Positions 49,386-60,082 of a stretch of DNA of 64,000 bases are shown here, in pieces (within the stretch, counting starts at the first letter, position 1; each line of letters starts with the position of its first letter). This DNA is from Apophysomyces variabilis. Its lineage: Eukaryota; Mucoromycota; Mucoromycetes; Mucorales; Mucoraceae. The notes under the pieces are model-generated. The model was given only the letters and a program-made list of their open reading frames with translations. It was not told where the DNA came from and made no database searches. The position numbers and the translations under genes were made by a program. The stretch covers positions 1 through 64,000 of the forward strand of contig MZZL01000132.1 of the NCBI GenBank assembly GCA_002749535.1, read 5' to 3'.

Positions 49386-51601
49386 ATGCAGATAAAGAAC
49401 GAGTGTAACAATACTGAACAGGAAGACAGCTGCACAAACCAAGACTTAACACAGAATGGAGACAGTGGCATGCTTCAGCGAATACGGAAAGAAGAACTTG
49501 TTCGACTGATTATACAGACCTTACAAGACTTAGGATACCAGTAATGTTCCCTTGCTTTGTCAGAAACCAAATGCCCACAATTACCTATCCTAACTTATGT
49601 TCTAAAAAAAAAATAACATAGAGAAGCTGCCCAAGTGCTCCAGCGAGATTCACATGTATCAGTAGAATCACCAACAGTGACCCAGTTTCGCGAAGCTGTC
49701 ATGAACGGCGACTGGGATACAACAGAATCGGTCCTTCCAGCGTTATGCAATTCACATCCAGGCGACTTGGCACAGGCAACCTTTCTGGTCAGACAGCAAA
49801 AGTTCCTGGAGCTGCTTGAAAGCAGAAAGACAATGAAAGCTCTTCAAGTATTAAGGAATGAGTTGACTCCCATGGAACTCAATGTCGAGCGTTTACACGA
49901 ACTGTCCAGGTAGAATGGCAACACGCTCACCATCTTCCATTCCACTTATCATTAGCACTTAGTTTGATCCTATGCTCATCTGTTGAAGACATAAAATCTC
50001 GTGCTCAATGGCATGGTACAGACGGCTTTTCCAGGGATCACTTATTGAGTCAGCTGCAAAGTATGTATCTCTGTTTTGCTTAGATAGACAAAGCTTTCTA
50101 ATGCAGATTATTAGGATACATTGACCCTTCCATTATGATACCGAAAGAACGACTATTGACACTCCTGAATCAGGCTTTCGATTGGCAACTCCGGGGGTGT
50201 TTGTACCATGACAGCAAAAATGCAGACTTTTCTTTGTTCTCTGAGCATATGTGCGATGAGTAAGTGCGATTCGTAGAGAATGTCGATCGATGTATTAAAA
50301 AATTTGTTGATTTTTAGGACACAATTTCCGTCGGCAACAGTTCATATCCTTGAGGGACACACAGACGAAGTATGGCATATCTCGTTTGCACATTGCGGGC
50401 TGTATTTAGCCTCCGTATCAAACGATAAGACTTGCATTATTTGGGATATGCAGGTAAGCAATGCTTTACAATTTCAGATGCCGTTTGCATCTAAGGCTGT
50501 CTTTTTCTTCAACTTTCGCAAAGACATATGAAAAGATTCACATACTAGAAGGGGCTTCAGAATCCAACTCATTTAGCGCTTGGTCGCCGGATGACTCGAA
50601 GCTGCTGGTGTGCGGAGATAACCATATACGCTTGTGGTCCTCTATAGTAAGTTATTCACGATAAGTGATGTTGCAAGGTCTTAATGTTTTAAGACTGGAG
50701 AACTACTACATACCTTTGCAATGCACACCGATCAAGTTACCAGTTGTGCATGGCTGCCGGATGGAAACAAGTTTATCTCGGGTGGGTGTGATAAACGGCT
50801 GGTCATGTGGGTAAGCATGCAATAAATTCAAAGATCCCCGCTTGACAGGGTTCCATAGAGCGTGGATGGCGCGGTGCTAACTGAGATGGAAACACAACGT
50901 GTTTTGGAAGCAAGGTTAACGAGCGACGGAAGTCGGCTGGTTACTATTGATTTCTCCAGAACGATCGGGAAAAAGCACATTGTGGTCTACAACGTTGTTG
51001 GCCTGAAACTTGAAGAAGTGCGGTATGTAGACAATAGTTAACCTATCAGATTATACGCTAAATTTTCTTTGCCATTCTCCTCGCAGTCGGATCCCTGTAC
51101 AAGACACAATTACATCGCTGACGCTGACCAAAGACGGCAGATATGCTCTTTTAAACGTTCAAGAGGTTCAAGAGTTACATCTTTGGGATCTTGAGACCCA
51201 ATCCATCGTCCGAAAATACTGTGGACATACTCAAGGAAATTATATTATTCGATCCACTTTCGGAGGAGATGATGAGTCGTTCGTTTTAAGCGGTAGTGAA
51301 GGTAAATGCATATCTATCCAGGCATATCAAAAGGATTTCTGATACGTTTTAGACGATTGTGTATACGTATGGAGCCGTGAACATGGCGTTGTCCTGGAAG
51401 TTCTAGAAGGGCACACAAAGACCGTCAATTGCATCAGTTGGAGTCCAATAAGCCCAATGATGTTTGCTTCTGCAAGCGACGACGCAACAATCAGAATGTA
51501 AGTTCAGTTTTTGGGCTCAATGGGATTGTCTGATATGGCGTATTAGTTGGGGATTGCCACCTTCCACGAAAAACGAACCAAAGAGCAAGATTCGATTCTA
51601 A
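49386..51601 (+). CDS. GID7: GID7/WDR26-like subunit of the GID/CTLH ubiquitin ligase
   Basis: Eleven exons, 49386-49540, 49622-49909, 49963-50060, 50115-50259, 50318-50453, 50524-50646, 50694-50810, 50859-51022, 51087-51301, 51353-51497 and 51547-51601, code 546 residues. A LisH motif (about 35-65; [19 protein letters not shown]) is followed by a CTLH region (about 80-150; [35 protein letters not shown]). A seven-blade WD40 propeller spans about 230-540 ([50 protein letters not shown]). This LisH-CTLH-WD40 order defines Gid7/WDR26, a scaffold of the ligase that in yeast degrades gluconeogenic enzymes when glucose returns. The fourth exon starts at 50115, after TTATTAG rather than the nearer TGCAG, to keep phase. 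Confidence 0.94.
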
Positions 51602-52105
51602 TCAGAAACTCCTTTCTCTTCTATTTAATTGTTTTCTTTTATACGTCGTTTCCGCTAATCTTTCCTTTTATGTTTGGTTTTCTTTTGCTTTCACTTGAAG
51701 GGGTTCTTCTCTTGTAAATGACGAATTTGATGCAACAGCTTTTAAAATTGACAGCGTTTGAAATGCTTGAGGAATAAATTTTAGCTTTGATCCGGAAGTT
51801 GAGAGAATTTTACTATCTAACTCTGTGTTTAATCCAACGTTTATATTTTCCTTTTCACTTAATTACTGTAGCATAAAAGGCTTATTTCGATCGATAGGCA
51901 TTCATAACCATAAAAAACAGCTTTTCCAAGATCACAAAACATATAACTCGATCTTTTCGTTTTCCCTTGTGCAAGTGCATTGTTCACGCAGCCTAAAACG
52001 TTCTGTGGTCGGTCTTTCAATGTGACGTGGCGTACATTGTATATTTGAGAGGTGAGGAAAGCCGTCGTGATGGATACGCAGCGTGTGTCTCCTTTTCCGT
52101 AAAAG
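51602..52105. other. Spacer between GID7 and SmE
   Basis: About 500 bp, T-rich, with frames that look like chance. It should contain the GID7 terminator region and the SmE promoter. Confidence 0.5.
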
Positions 52106-52592
52106 ATGTCAACTAAAGTGCAGAAGATTATGGTCCAGCCCATCGTAAGTGGATAACTTGAATCACTGTATAAGAATATTAATGTAGCATAGAACCTGAT
52201 TTTCAGGTATCTGCAAAATGTAAGTGAAATTGATCTCGATAGAACTCTTTTCTTCTTTGGCTTACATGGATGCAGAAATCACGAGTCCAGATCTGGCTCT
52301 TTGACAAGACCGACTTGAGGATCGAAGGAAGAATCATTGCAAGTAGTCTACTGTGTGTGAAATCGTGTAAACTAACGTAAAATTTAGGGTTTCGATGAGT
52401 TTATGAACCTCGTCCTGGACGAAGCAGAGGAAGTTGACACCAAAGCACAGACAAAGAAGACCATAGGTATTACACTGAAACTAGCATATTGAATGTGTAT
52501 ATGTCTAACATGCGCATCTCCCTTTAGGCCGTATCATGCTGAAAGGAGATAACATTACGCTAATCCAGTCCGTAAATCAAGCGTCCCAATAA
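52106..52592 (+). CDS. SME1: Small nuclear ribonucleoprotein E (SmE)
   Basis: Five exons, 52106-52144, 52193-52219, 52276-52338, 52388-52466 and 52528-52592, code 90 residues, the usual size. Sm1 motif: VQIWLFDKTDLRIEGRIIGFDEF. Sm2 motif: GRIMLKGDNITLI. SmE is one of seven Sm proteins that form the ring on U1, U2, U4 and U5 snRNAs for splicing in the nucleus. The third intron begins with GC rather than GT (GCAAGT at 52339). The exact fit of the Sm1 motif across the junction leaves no GT alternative that keeps the frame. Confidence 0.95.
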
Positions 52593-53312
52593 AAAAAGAA
52601 AGGACCTTCACATCGACCGCAAAATTTCAATCATATAAAAGGGCGAACAAGGTCACTAACGACCTAAAATAAAAGAAGCAAAAAAAAAAGGATTGTAAGA
52701 TACTCGGTGCTTGCGAGATACCCTTTGATGCATAAAAAGTGATACGAGTTCTGAGCTTAAGCCATTCCATCCTTCGTCGGTGATGATATATTAGTCTTTT
52801 GTTCCCTCTGTTTCTCCAACCTACGAAAATGCTTATTTCTTGTTGGGGCGCGTTATTTTCACGACGGGGGAAATTCATTAATCACAACACATACACGTAT
52901 TATATTAACTGGGGATATTCAACATTGAACATATACTCGGACCAACCGGAATCGCAGTAAATACCGTCAAAGCGCGAGAATAGAACGATCTTTAAAAGAC
53001 GATTGAGAACAGAGGGCAAACCAAATGCTTATGTTCATTTGCTTATATTTCTGTATGGCAAAGTTCACCACGCAACTTTTTGTTTCCAAAGAGGGATTTA
53101 CTCATATGTATGTGTTTCTATGATCATCGGCACTTGGCGTCTCCCGGAAGTAATGATCGTCGTTATTTTTGAACTAACTGATGATGTTGTCATTGGATAC
53201 TGCTCTCTTAAAATGACTAAGCACTAGCCCGCCAATAGCTCAGTTTTTATGACTCTGCTTGACGTTGTCTTCGACTATTTTATTATAGCGTTAAATTACT
53301 GTTTATTCCATC
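52593..53312. other. Convergent intergenic spacer
   Basis: About 720 bp between the 3' ends of SmE and the ABCD4-like gene. Open frames at 52627-52878 (minus) and 53003-53227 (plus) have no motif. Confidence 0.5.
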
Positions 53313-55822
53313 CTAAGGTCCAGTTTCGGCTCCTGCGACAAGTTGAATTGTATGGCCTCCATGTCCATCCAGTGTGATAAGGTGTGTGTGGAACTTGATT
53401 AGACTTGCTTGGTGACTCACACTGATAAGAGTGATACCAAGTTGTGTAGCTTGTTGATATAACTGGATCCCGGCCTCATTATCCATTGCACTTGTTGCTT
53501 CGTCCAGCGCTGTAACAAGTCGAATATTTAGGTAAGTTCCTTCAAACTTTCAAAGTTTTACCAGCAAAATGCGGTTTCATGTAAAACACTCTTGCAAAAA
53601 TAAGCTTTTGCTGTTCGCCAGGAGAAAGCATCTTATTCCATTCCTGGCCATACGGCGTATCGAATGAATCCATCATATACTCCAGGTGACTTAGGCCGAC
53701 TAGTGCCAGTAGCTGCCGGACTTCCTCATCGGATACTGCAAGAAATTATCAAGATACCAAAACCTGATCGAGGGAACTCTATGACTTACTGCAATTTGTT
53801 GATTCTATTCCAGGGTATCCAATCTGATCTCTTAATGAACCGTAAATAAGGTACGGCATTTGGGGAAGAAAAATGATGCCTTGACCGCGATCACGCGTCT
53901 TTGGAACGTGGATACGACCTTCAAAATCCCTCACAAATACATGAATATCATCTATGGGCTATTTTTGGGCTCATTGTCTACCTTTTGAACACGGCCAAAG
54001 TCCAGCTAAGGCTCGTAGTATCGAAGTCTTTCCACTTGCTGTTATGCCCATTATTAGTTTCTAACTTCTTCCTTTCCTTTTAGCTTTTTGCTTTACCGTT
54101 AGGACCCATTATCATGAGACTCTCGCCTCTATTAATTTTAAGGTTGAGATCAAGAACGATATGTTTTCCGCGAGGTGAAATAAGGCTGACTTCTTGGAAT
54201 TCAATGGTCTCGCTATATACGCGATTAGTCACACCTCATCAATTAACAGTTGCAGAGTAGTAATACCTTTCATCATCTTCACGGTGGCATGGATAGTCAA
54301 TTTCAATATTTTCGATTTCGTTATCTACCTCGTCCATAGCTTCCAGTAACCCCGCCACACGAGCTGTGTAACCAGCCAAATCAGACAATTTTGTAGATTG
54401 TTCAATAATTGTGGTGAACTGGAATATGAGATACATAGATACAAACGCATTCTACCAACAGTCTTCAATTTCTATGTTTCAGTAAAAAACGGAATATCTT
54501 ACCTTGCTAATAATTTCGCTTAATTGGCTGGCGTCCTTGTCATCATACACTCCAGAAAAAATGGGAGTAGCAACGATCAAATAACTTAATATGGATCCCA
54601 AATACTGAAAGCTCTGGTTGGCCACTATGGTACGTATATAGATCGGTCATCGTTGGTGCGAGAGTTACTTATTGGTACGTACATCTCAAGGGTAGCTCTT
54701 TGTTGATGATCGTTCGTTGAAAAGTCAACAGTGTATTCAACGAATCTCTGGCTCTCACATTCTCTTCCTTTTCTCCGTCGCTAAATGCAATGGATTCCAC
54801 GTACTGTCTCAAGCGAAGATGAAGAAAACTGTGAAACACGAAGTAAGTGTTTAGCGAATCGTTCGTCCATTGAAAATTTCTTACCGAAAATTACCCTCCT
54901 GAAGCTCCTTGTAAAACACAGCATTGACTATGGGCTGAATAAAGCGCCGGCTAATCCATGAACCCAACATAAAGTATATATAGATTACCAATGGTCCGAT
55001 AAACCCACCCACAGACCAGCATTGCCACGTGTAATAAGCAATCAGGATAGGGGAAATAATAAGCTTTTCCACAATTTCCCGTAAAACTTCCGCAAATTTA
55101 TCAATATCCTGCGTTATCCGTTGGTCACTGTAATAATCGCGATTAGGTACGCCATCAAACTCATGTTGTTTCCGTCACCACCCTTCCTAATCTTCTTTGG
55201 ATTTGGGTAAATACGTACGGATTGTCCATTGATTCGTGATTAATAATGAGTGTATACATTGTCTTTGGCCTTATATAGCGGTCCTGTAAATGCTCTGTCA
55301 ACAATCGCCTTGTCTTCAGCGAAAAAAGGCCGCCCATAAATGAAAGTAAACTGTTGCCCTTAGGAATACGAATAAGTAACCTTGATAATCCTCTCCTTTT
55401 TTTTTGCCCTCAATAGAATAACAATGACAACTTACTGCTGCTGTTCCGAAAACCAAGAACAAACAAGGGAATATAAAATGGGCAAAGCCCACCGCATCTT
55501 TCGAAGTCAATAATGCGAAAAATCGACTGGGAATGAGCCCGACAAAGTAGATCAAGATCTCCTTTAGACAACTCAGGCAAACAAATGTAATATATAACCA
55601 GAAGAGGCTTCCCTGACGGGCTTCTTTCGAGGTCAACCAAAACCGCCGCGTAGGTCGAAACAATAAACGAATGAGACGGTAGGCTCGCTTAAGGAATACA
55701 TAATCAAAACTGTAAGATCCTGAAACCAATGTAGATGACGAAGTTTGGTAGTCCTGTTGTGGAGGAGCCGACAACTCAAGTATGGGATCCAACGAGGATG
55801 TCGAGTTTAATCGTGGTCTCAT
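53313..55822 (-). CDS. ABCD-family half ABC transporter, closest to ABCD4
   Basis: Eleven exons on minus, 55822-55436, 55358-55219, 55127-54885, 54828-54683, 54624-54503, 54418-54267, 54212-54097, 54038-53982, 53918-53790, 53735-53562 and 53509-53313, code 620 residues, like human ABCD4 (606). One membrane domain (about 50-340) holds DQRITQDIDKFAEVL and LLTEHLQDRYI, the EAA-like region of ABCD proteins. One ATPase domain (about 400-600) has Walker A GPNASGKTS, signature LSPGEQQKL, Walker B with LDEATSAMD, and H-loop SVSHQ. All catalytic residues are present. ABCD1-3 work in peroxisomes, while ABCD4 exports cobalamin from lysosomes; which applies here is not visible. The ATG at 55822 was chosen because it opens the coding-like stretch; an in-frame ATG at 55900 is an alternative. 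Confidence 0.9.
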
Positions 55823-57082
55823 GCTTGAACAACGGAAACGGCCAAGAAAGAAAGCGAATCGGACTTTACATCCATCACGAACATTATCACCTGGGTTCAT
55901 CACCAGGCTGTACAACTCATTTAATCTCGTTTCCTTCTAAATGAAGGCGTGAGAGACACACAACTACAAATAGGCATGTCCTCAGTTTCCGTACAAATAT
56001 ACGGGTCTCTACTTGCGGATAACTTGTAACGCGTCATATCAGACTATCTCTGTCAGTCTGCATGCATGTGGATATCCGCGTGCTTTCCATGAAAACATAT
56101 CATGAGCAAATGCGAAACACCATATGGCATTCTCTTTTGTGTCAGAATTATTCACACAGTAGGGGGATAGGCTATTTTGTCATCTCAACAAGAACATTCT
56201 TACTGGACTGCAATAATGTTGACATTTGATACAATTTCCCATAGAATAAGCAAGCCAAATAGCTTAATTATATAGATCACCAGAGCAAACACTGAAGATT
56301 CACTGATCTAGAGCTGAACAACTACCCAACAGAAAACCTTGTTCTGATGTCAACTGTGCTGCTAAACAAAGCAAATAAGCGAAACAGCAATCATTCGATA
56401 CAAGCAGAGATTATGAAGACAATATCCGTTAAACATGAAAGGCACGTGCAAGCACAACACTTTCCTTGCCTACTGCTCTATTATCGTTTTGGTATACGCG
56501 TTTACCATGCAATAGATCACCCAGATAGCATAGTATATTGTGACAATGTATGGAAGTTTCTTACCATACCAAAACCGTACATATGCAGCGTTGCTCTGTC
56601 AAGAGGACTATACACCTGGCGGGGATTGAACCGCGGCGCGGTGCATCCAATTCTTCATCCTTTTACTCCTAATGCCAATGTGGAAGGTGGAGGCAAAATC
56701 TTGTCTCAATCGCGAACAGAAACAGTGATACTCGGGACAGCTTCCGTAAGAGAACTGTCACCACTCATTTCATGCAGCGAGTCGCCAATGTCATGGCTCT
56801 TTTCGTATACCGATGCACAGTCATTTCAAGTGCCTGTAGGCAGGCATGCCGAAGGTTATTACAACAAGTGACAAGACTCATTCTTCCTCATAGGTAACAA
56901 TACTATCACTTTGACGCGCATCGTAATATATCGCCCCAAAATGAGAGGAATCACTTCCAAAAGAAACTAATCGAGCCGTTACGATAGTTTTAACTAAAGG
57001 CAGCTCCAATATTTTTATAGAAAAAGTCAAAAGGCTTGAATATCCGACACTGCTGAAAACAAAAAAGTCTTTCGTTCTCTTC
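55823..57082. other. Divergent intergenic region with one long frame
   Basis: Between the divergent ABCD4-like and 2OG-oxygenase genes, so it should hold both promoters. The 174-codon plus frame inside it is listed separately. Confidence 0.45.
56347..56871 (+). CDS. Hypothetical protein, uncertain
   Basis: This 174-codon ATG-started frame is the longest unexplained one in the window. Fragments are FGIRVYHAIDHPDSIVY, GLYTWRGLNRGAVHPIL and SPMSWLFSYTDAQSF. No signal peptide, membrane helix or known domain is seen, and no introns interrupt it, unlike most genes here. It ends about 210 bp before the 2OG-oxygenase start. It may be a genuine small gene or a chance frame in a promoter region. Confidence 0.3.
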   Translation: MSTVLLNKANKRNSNHSIQAEIMKTISVKHERHVQAQHFPCLLLYYRFGIRVYHAIDHPDSIVYCDNVWKFLTIPKPYICSVALSRGLYTWRGLNRGAVHPILHPFTPNANVEGGGKILSQSRTETVILGTASVRELSPLISCSESPMSWLFSYTDAQSFQVPVGRHAEGYYNK

Positions 57083-57844
57083 ATGTCCAACGAAGAGGAT
57101 GATTTCGACCTTTTCGGCGATCTTTCACAGGCAGAAGCCTTGGAATTGGCTCAACGTCGTCAAAGTGCCAAAAAGAAACAAGACGAATACTTTGACCAGT
57201 TGCCTGCCGATGCCAGCGATCGTTCCATTGCTGAAAATCGGAAACTATTTCACCGTCGTTGCAAGCGTGGACAATTCGACTTGCCTGAAATAGTTTCACA
57301 GGTCTTTTCACCGGCAGAATGCGAGAGTATACTCAAAACCGTCAGTCAGCTCGGAGGAGACAAAGGTTGGACAACGAAACGACATTCTGCCTTTCCAACC
57401 ACCGATATCCCTTTGCTCATGGATAAGAATGGTCCGCTGTGGTATCTTATCGAGCAGGTGAAAACCCGTTTATTTGGAAAGTTAGCACGACATTTTGGAT
57501 TTCAACCGTCAGATCTATCCTTCAGGGACTTCTTTTTGGTGAAGTATTCAGCGGATGCGCAGGCTGGCCTAGCAATGCATACTGATGGGTGCCTGATGTC
57601 ATTCAATATCTTGATAAACACACCAAATGAATTTGAAGGCGGAGGTACATACTTCGCTTCCACCAATGAAGTAGTACATATCCAACAGGGAGATTGTGTC
57701 TTCCACAGCGCTAAAATCATGCATCAAGGCATGCCAGTCTCGTTGGGACAGCGCTTTATTTTGGTTGGCTTCGTGGACACAGTAGACACCGTAGAAAAAG
57801 ATAAACTGCAACAGAAACGCAATCGATCCAATCTTCGATCATAG
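57083..57844 (+). CDS. 2-oxoglutarate/Fe(II)-dependent dioxygenase (prolyl-4-hydroxylase-like)
   Basis: A single exon codes 253 residues. The C-terminal two thirds form a jelly-roll oxygenase fold. Iron ligands are H166 and D168 (MHTDGCL) and H214 (KIMHQGMPV), and the 2-oxoglutarate-binding R224 is in GQRFILVGF. FEGGGTYF and GDCVFHSA are typical of the prolyl-4-hydroxylase-like branch. The N terminus is acidic (EEDDFDLFGDL) and helical. The substrate cannot be told from sequence; protein hydroxylation is likely. There is no signal peptide, so a cytosolic or nuclear location is inferred. The absence of introns is unusual here. The start is the first ATG in frame, 50-100 bp after stops in all frames. 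Confidence 0.88.
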   Translation: MSNEEDDFDLFGDLSQAEALELAQRRQSAKKKQDEYFDQLPADASDRSIAENRKLFHRRCKRGQFDLPEIVSQVFSPAECESILKTVSQLGGDKGWTTKRHSAFPTTDIPLLMDKNGPLWYLIEQVKTRLFGKLARHFGFQPSDLSFRDFFLVKYSADAQAGLAMHTDGCLMSFNILINTPNEFEGGGTYFASTNEVVHIQQGDCVFHSAKIMHQGMPVSLGQRFILVGFVDTVDTVEKDKLQQKRNRSNLRS

Positions 57845-58188
57845 ATTAAATGAAGAACAACCCATACATAGACCATCGTTGTCTGGTGGCTTCCGTTTTT
57901 TAATATTTCGCCTATATACAATCCATTTTTCCGCAATGTTGCTCCAATTTCCTAGAATTTCTTTCTTTCCTTTCTTTCCTTCTTACTTCACCTCGTCTTT
58001 GAGAATGCTAGCAAGTTCTCTCCTTTACAATGTCTTAGCATCCTGCTCGTGTTTCTCGCCCGTGTTTGTAACGCCTTTACCTTTTTATGGCAACGATCTC
58101 TATATAGACATCGTTATCTCTCTTATTCTTCCTAACATCCAGTTCAGCCAAGAAAGCTTGAATATGCTTGCTTAAGTCAATCACGCGA
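57845..58188. other. Convergent spacer
   Basis: About 340 bp of T/C-rich sequence between convergent 3' ends. The frame 57879-58175 mirrors this composition and is not taken as a gene. Confidence 0.5.
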
Positions 58189-60082
58189 TCAGATTCTAGT
58201 ACAATGGTTAAGTTTTTGGATAGTGAAAACCTTTCTTTTACCATCCAATAGTTCGACCTCTAAGCCAATGACATAATACGTCAGATACAAAGTTCCAGGT
58301 TCAAGAGCTGTTGCATACGGTGAAACGCTGGATTCCAGACCGTTCCTTAATGCTACTTTTTCTTCCCTTGTTCGATACTGATAAATTTTGCTGTATGGTG
58401 TAGTAAGAGGATGGACTTGTTTAATTTCTGGACAACTTTCCAGTAGAGGCACAAATCGTGGTATATAAGAAGCCATTTTCCTAATCCTAATTGGAAATAA
58501 GATTAAGTTGTGTCCAAATATGGCCATAATAACACATACCAAGTTTCGTGGCTTCCGTATGTGTCACAGCTGATGATGACTTTCAGAAAGTGTTTGTAAG
58601 TCTTTGCAAAGTCAAGAGACTTGAATAACCTCTGTAGCTTTTCATCTGTGGATAAATCAGGGACTTGCATTATCGTGAGAGCTATATGCTTTTTGTGTGA
58701 ATAATGTCATTAGGTCAAGTCGGCTTTGTACCTCGAGATAGCTCTTTTCTTATTATACGTAGGGTGGATTTGGTTACATAAGGTGCCGTACTGCAAACAG
58801 GATAGCAAGGGGATACGATCGGCATCACCGCATTTTCAAATTCTTTCTAAGTTTAGTCAAATTAGATATTTTTAGTTATGTTACAATTGGCACCTAGTTC
58901 TTACCAAAGAACTATATGCTACAACGCCTCCGCCAAAGTCCGGTATGAAATCACCTATAATAACCGGTGTCTGCCAATGCCAACCAGACCACTGTTCGAA
59001 AAATGCTAGTAATAGCATATGAATGGTCAAAGGTCTGGTCTTGTTATCCATATACGTTTTCAGTAGTAAAAGGGTCCATGTACTCCCGTTGAGATACCCC
59101 ATTGGTTTTCCATATATACGGCGCTTCGTTGCCCAATACTTTACACATTGTAGAGAATGCTGAAATATCGATAGATGTTCCGAGTGGATATGTTTCAATA
59201 TATATTTGTGCACTCGTGGCCCTAATCTTGCCATAAGTATAGGAATTAAAAAGGATTTGAGATACATTACCGTCCATGCTAGCTACACATGTTCCGTCCA
59301 TGTCACGAAGTAAGTTATCATCAAGTAGATTTAGCGTAGGAGGGATAGTATCCAATTTTAGCCGGACAAACGAAATATCAATCTGAATGTGGCTGGTAAG
59401 TAGGGGGATCATGTTTTCGAATTTCTCCACTGACCGCGATGGTGTCAATTACGCATTTAATGATAGGTACATTAGCGCCTTGAATAACCTTTCGACAACT
59501 GAGTCATCCAATTGAGTGCTACTGGCAGCACCTACCTCCACCTTTTGCACTGTAGGTTGTTTACGTAGTTGGGCTGGAAAGATATGGAAAAAGTCTTTTC
59601 TTCGGACTGGCCAAGGACCGAGGAAGACAATGTCTATATCCGCGTCAGCCAGGTACCCACCCAAACCATAGGAGCCGAATGGCGTAAGAGCACATTGAAA
59701 GCTGTCCGCTTTGAGGTTATTCTCTTGGCAAATGCGACGAACAAACGTCGGCAGGAATGTGCGTAATAATTCAAGCACCCCTTCTCTGAATAAAGCTGGA
59801 ATGAGTGTCCCTGTCAAAAAGAGAATGACACAAAAACCTTTTTGCTGCACCAGCAGGTCCTTCAATAGCATGGTTCGCGTATAGAAAATTTGTCCATACT
59901 TGGTCGTGTATTAGCTCTGCCATGTCATGGAAGGTCTGAGCAAAAAAGTCCAAATGAGCACACGTATTGTTAAGCGTTGTTTTGCATACGTGAACGAGCA
60001 GCAGCAACAATTCCTGGTCCGAACACGTTGAGTCACACAGAGATGTCTGGAAGACGCCATTCAGAGTTTCAAAGACCGACAT
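58189..60082 (-). CDS. Divergent canonical-type poly(A) polymerase
   Basis: Eight exons on minus, 60082-59900, 59859-59536, 59488-59435, 59382-59271, 59221-58905, 58846-58732, 58681-58540 and 58486-58189, code 514 residues. The nucleotidyltransferase domain has GSYGLGGYLADADIDIVFLG (about 123-142; canonical proteins have GSYRLG and GSDID), so two catalytic aspartates remain. The third lies at about 189 (IDISFVRL), right after GANVPIIKCVID. SMDGPRV, YLNGSTWTLLL and W-rich WHWQTPVI mark the central domain, and AVMPIVSPCYPVCST its end. The C terminus covers the RNA-binding region but is short. The enzyme should add adenosines to RNA 3' ends. Divergence suggests a paralogue of the essential nuclear enzyme, or a specialised one. 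The first two exons are the least certain. Confidence 0.85.

Noticed and set aside
56610..56650. tRNA T-arm-like sequence on minus (a GGTTCAATCCCC core)
   Set aside because: The T-stem pairs only with an eight-base loop, and no matching acceptor or D-arm lies 70-80 bp away, so no tRNA can be folded.
59449..59480. Frameshift pseudogene reading of the poly(A) polymerase gene
   Set aside because: Introns at 59535-59489 and 59434-59383 restore GANVPIIKCVID followed by IDISFVRL with all phases correct.
59800..59845. A 27-base GT-AG intron inside the second poly(A) polymerase exon
   Set aside because: Too short for a spliceosomal intron and not needed: the frame is open through it.
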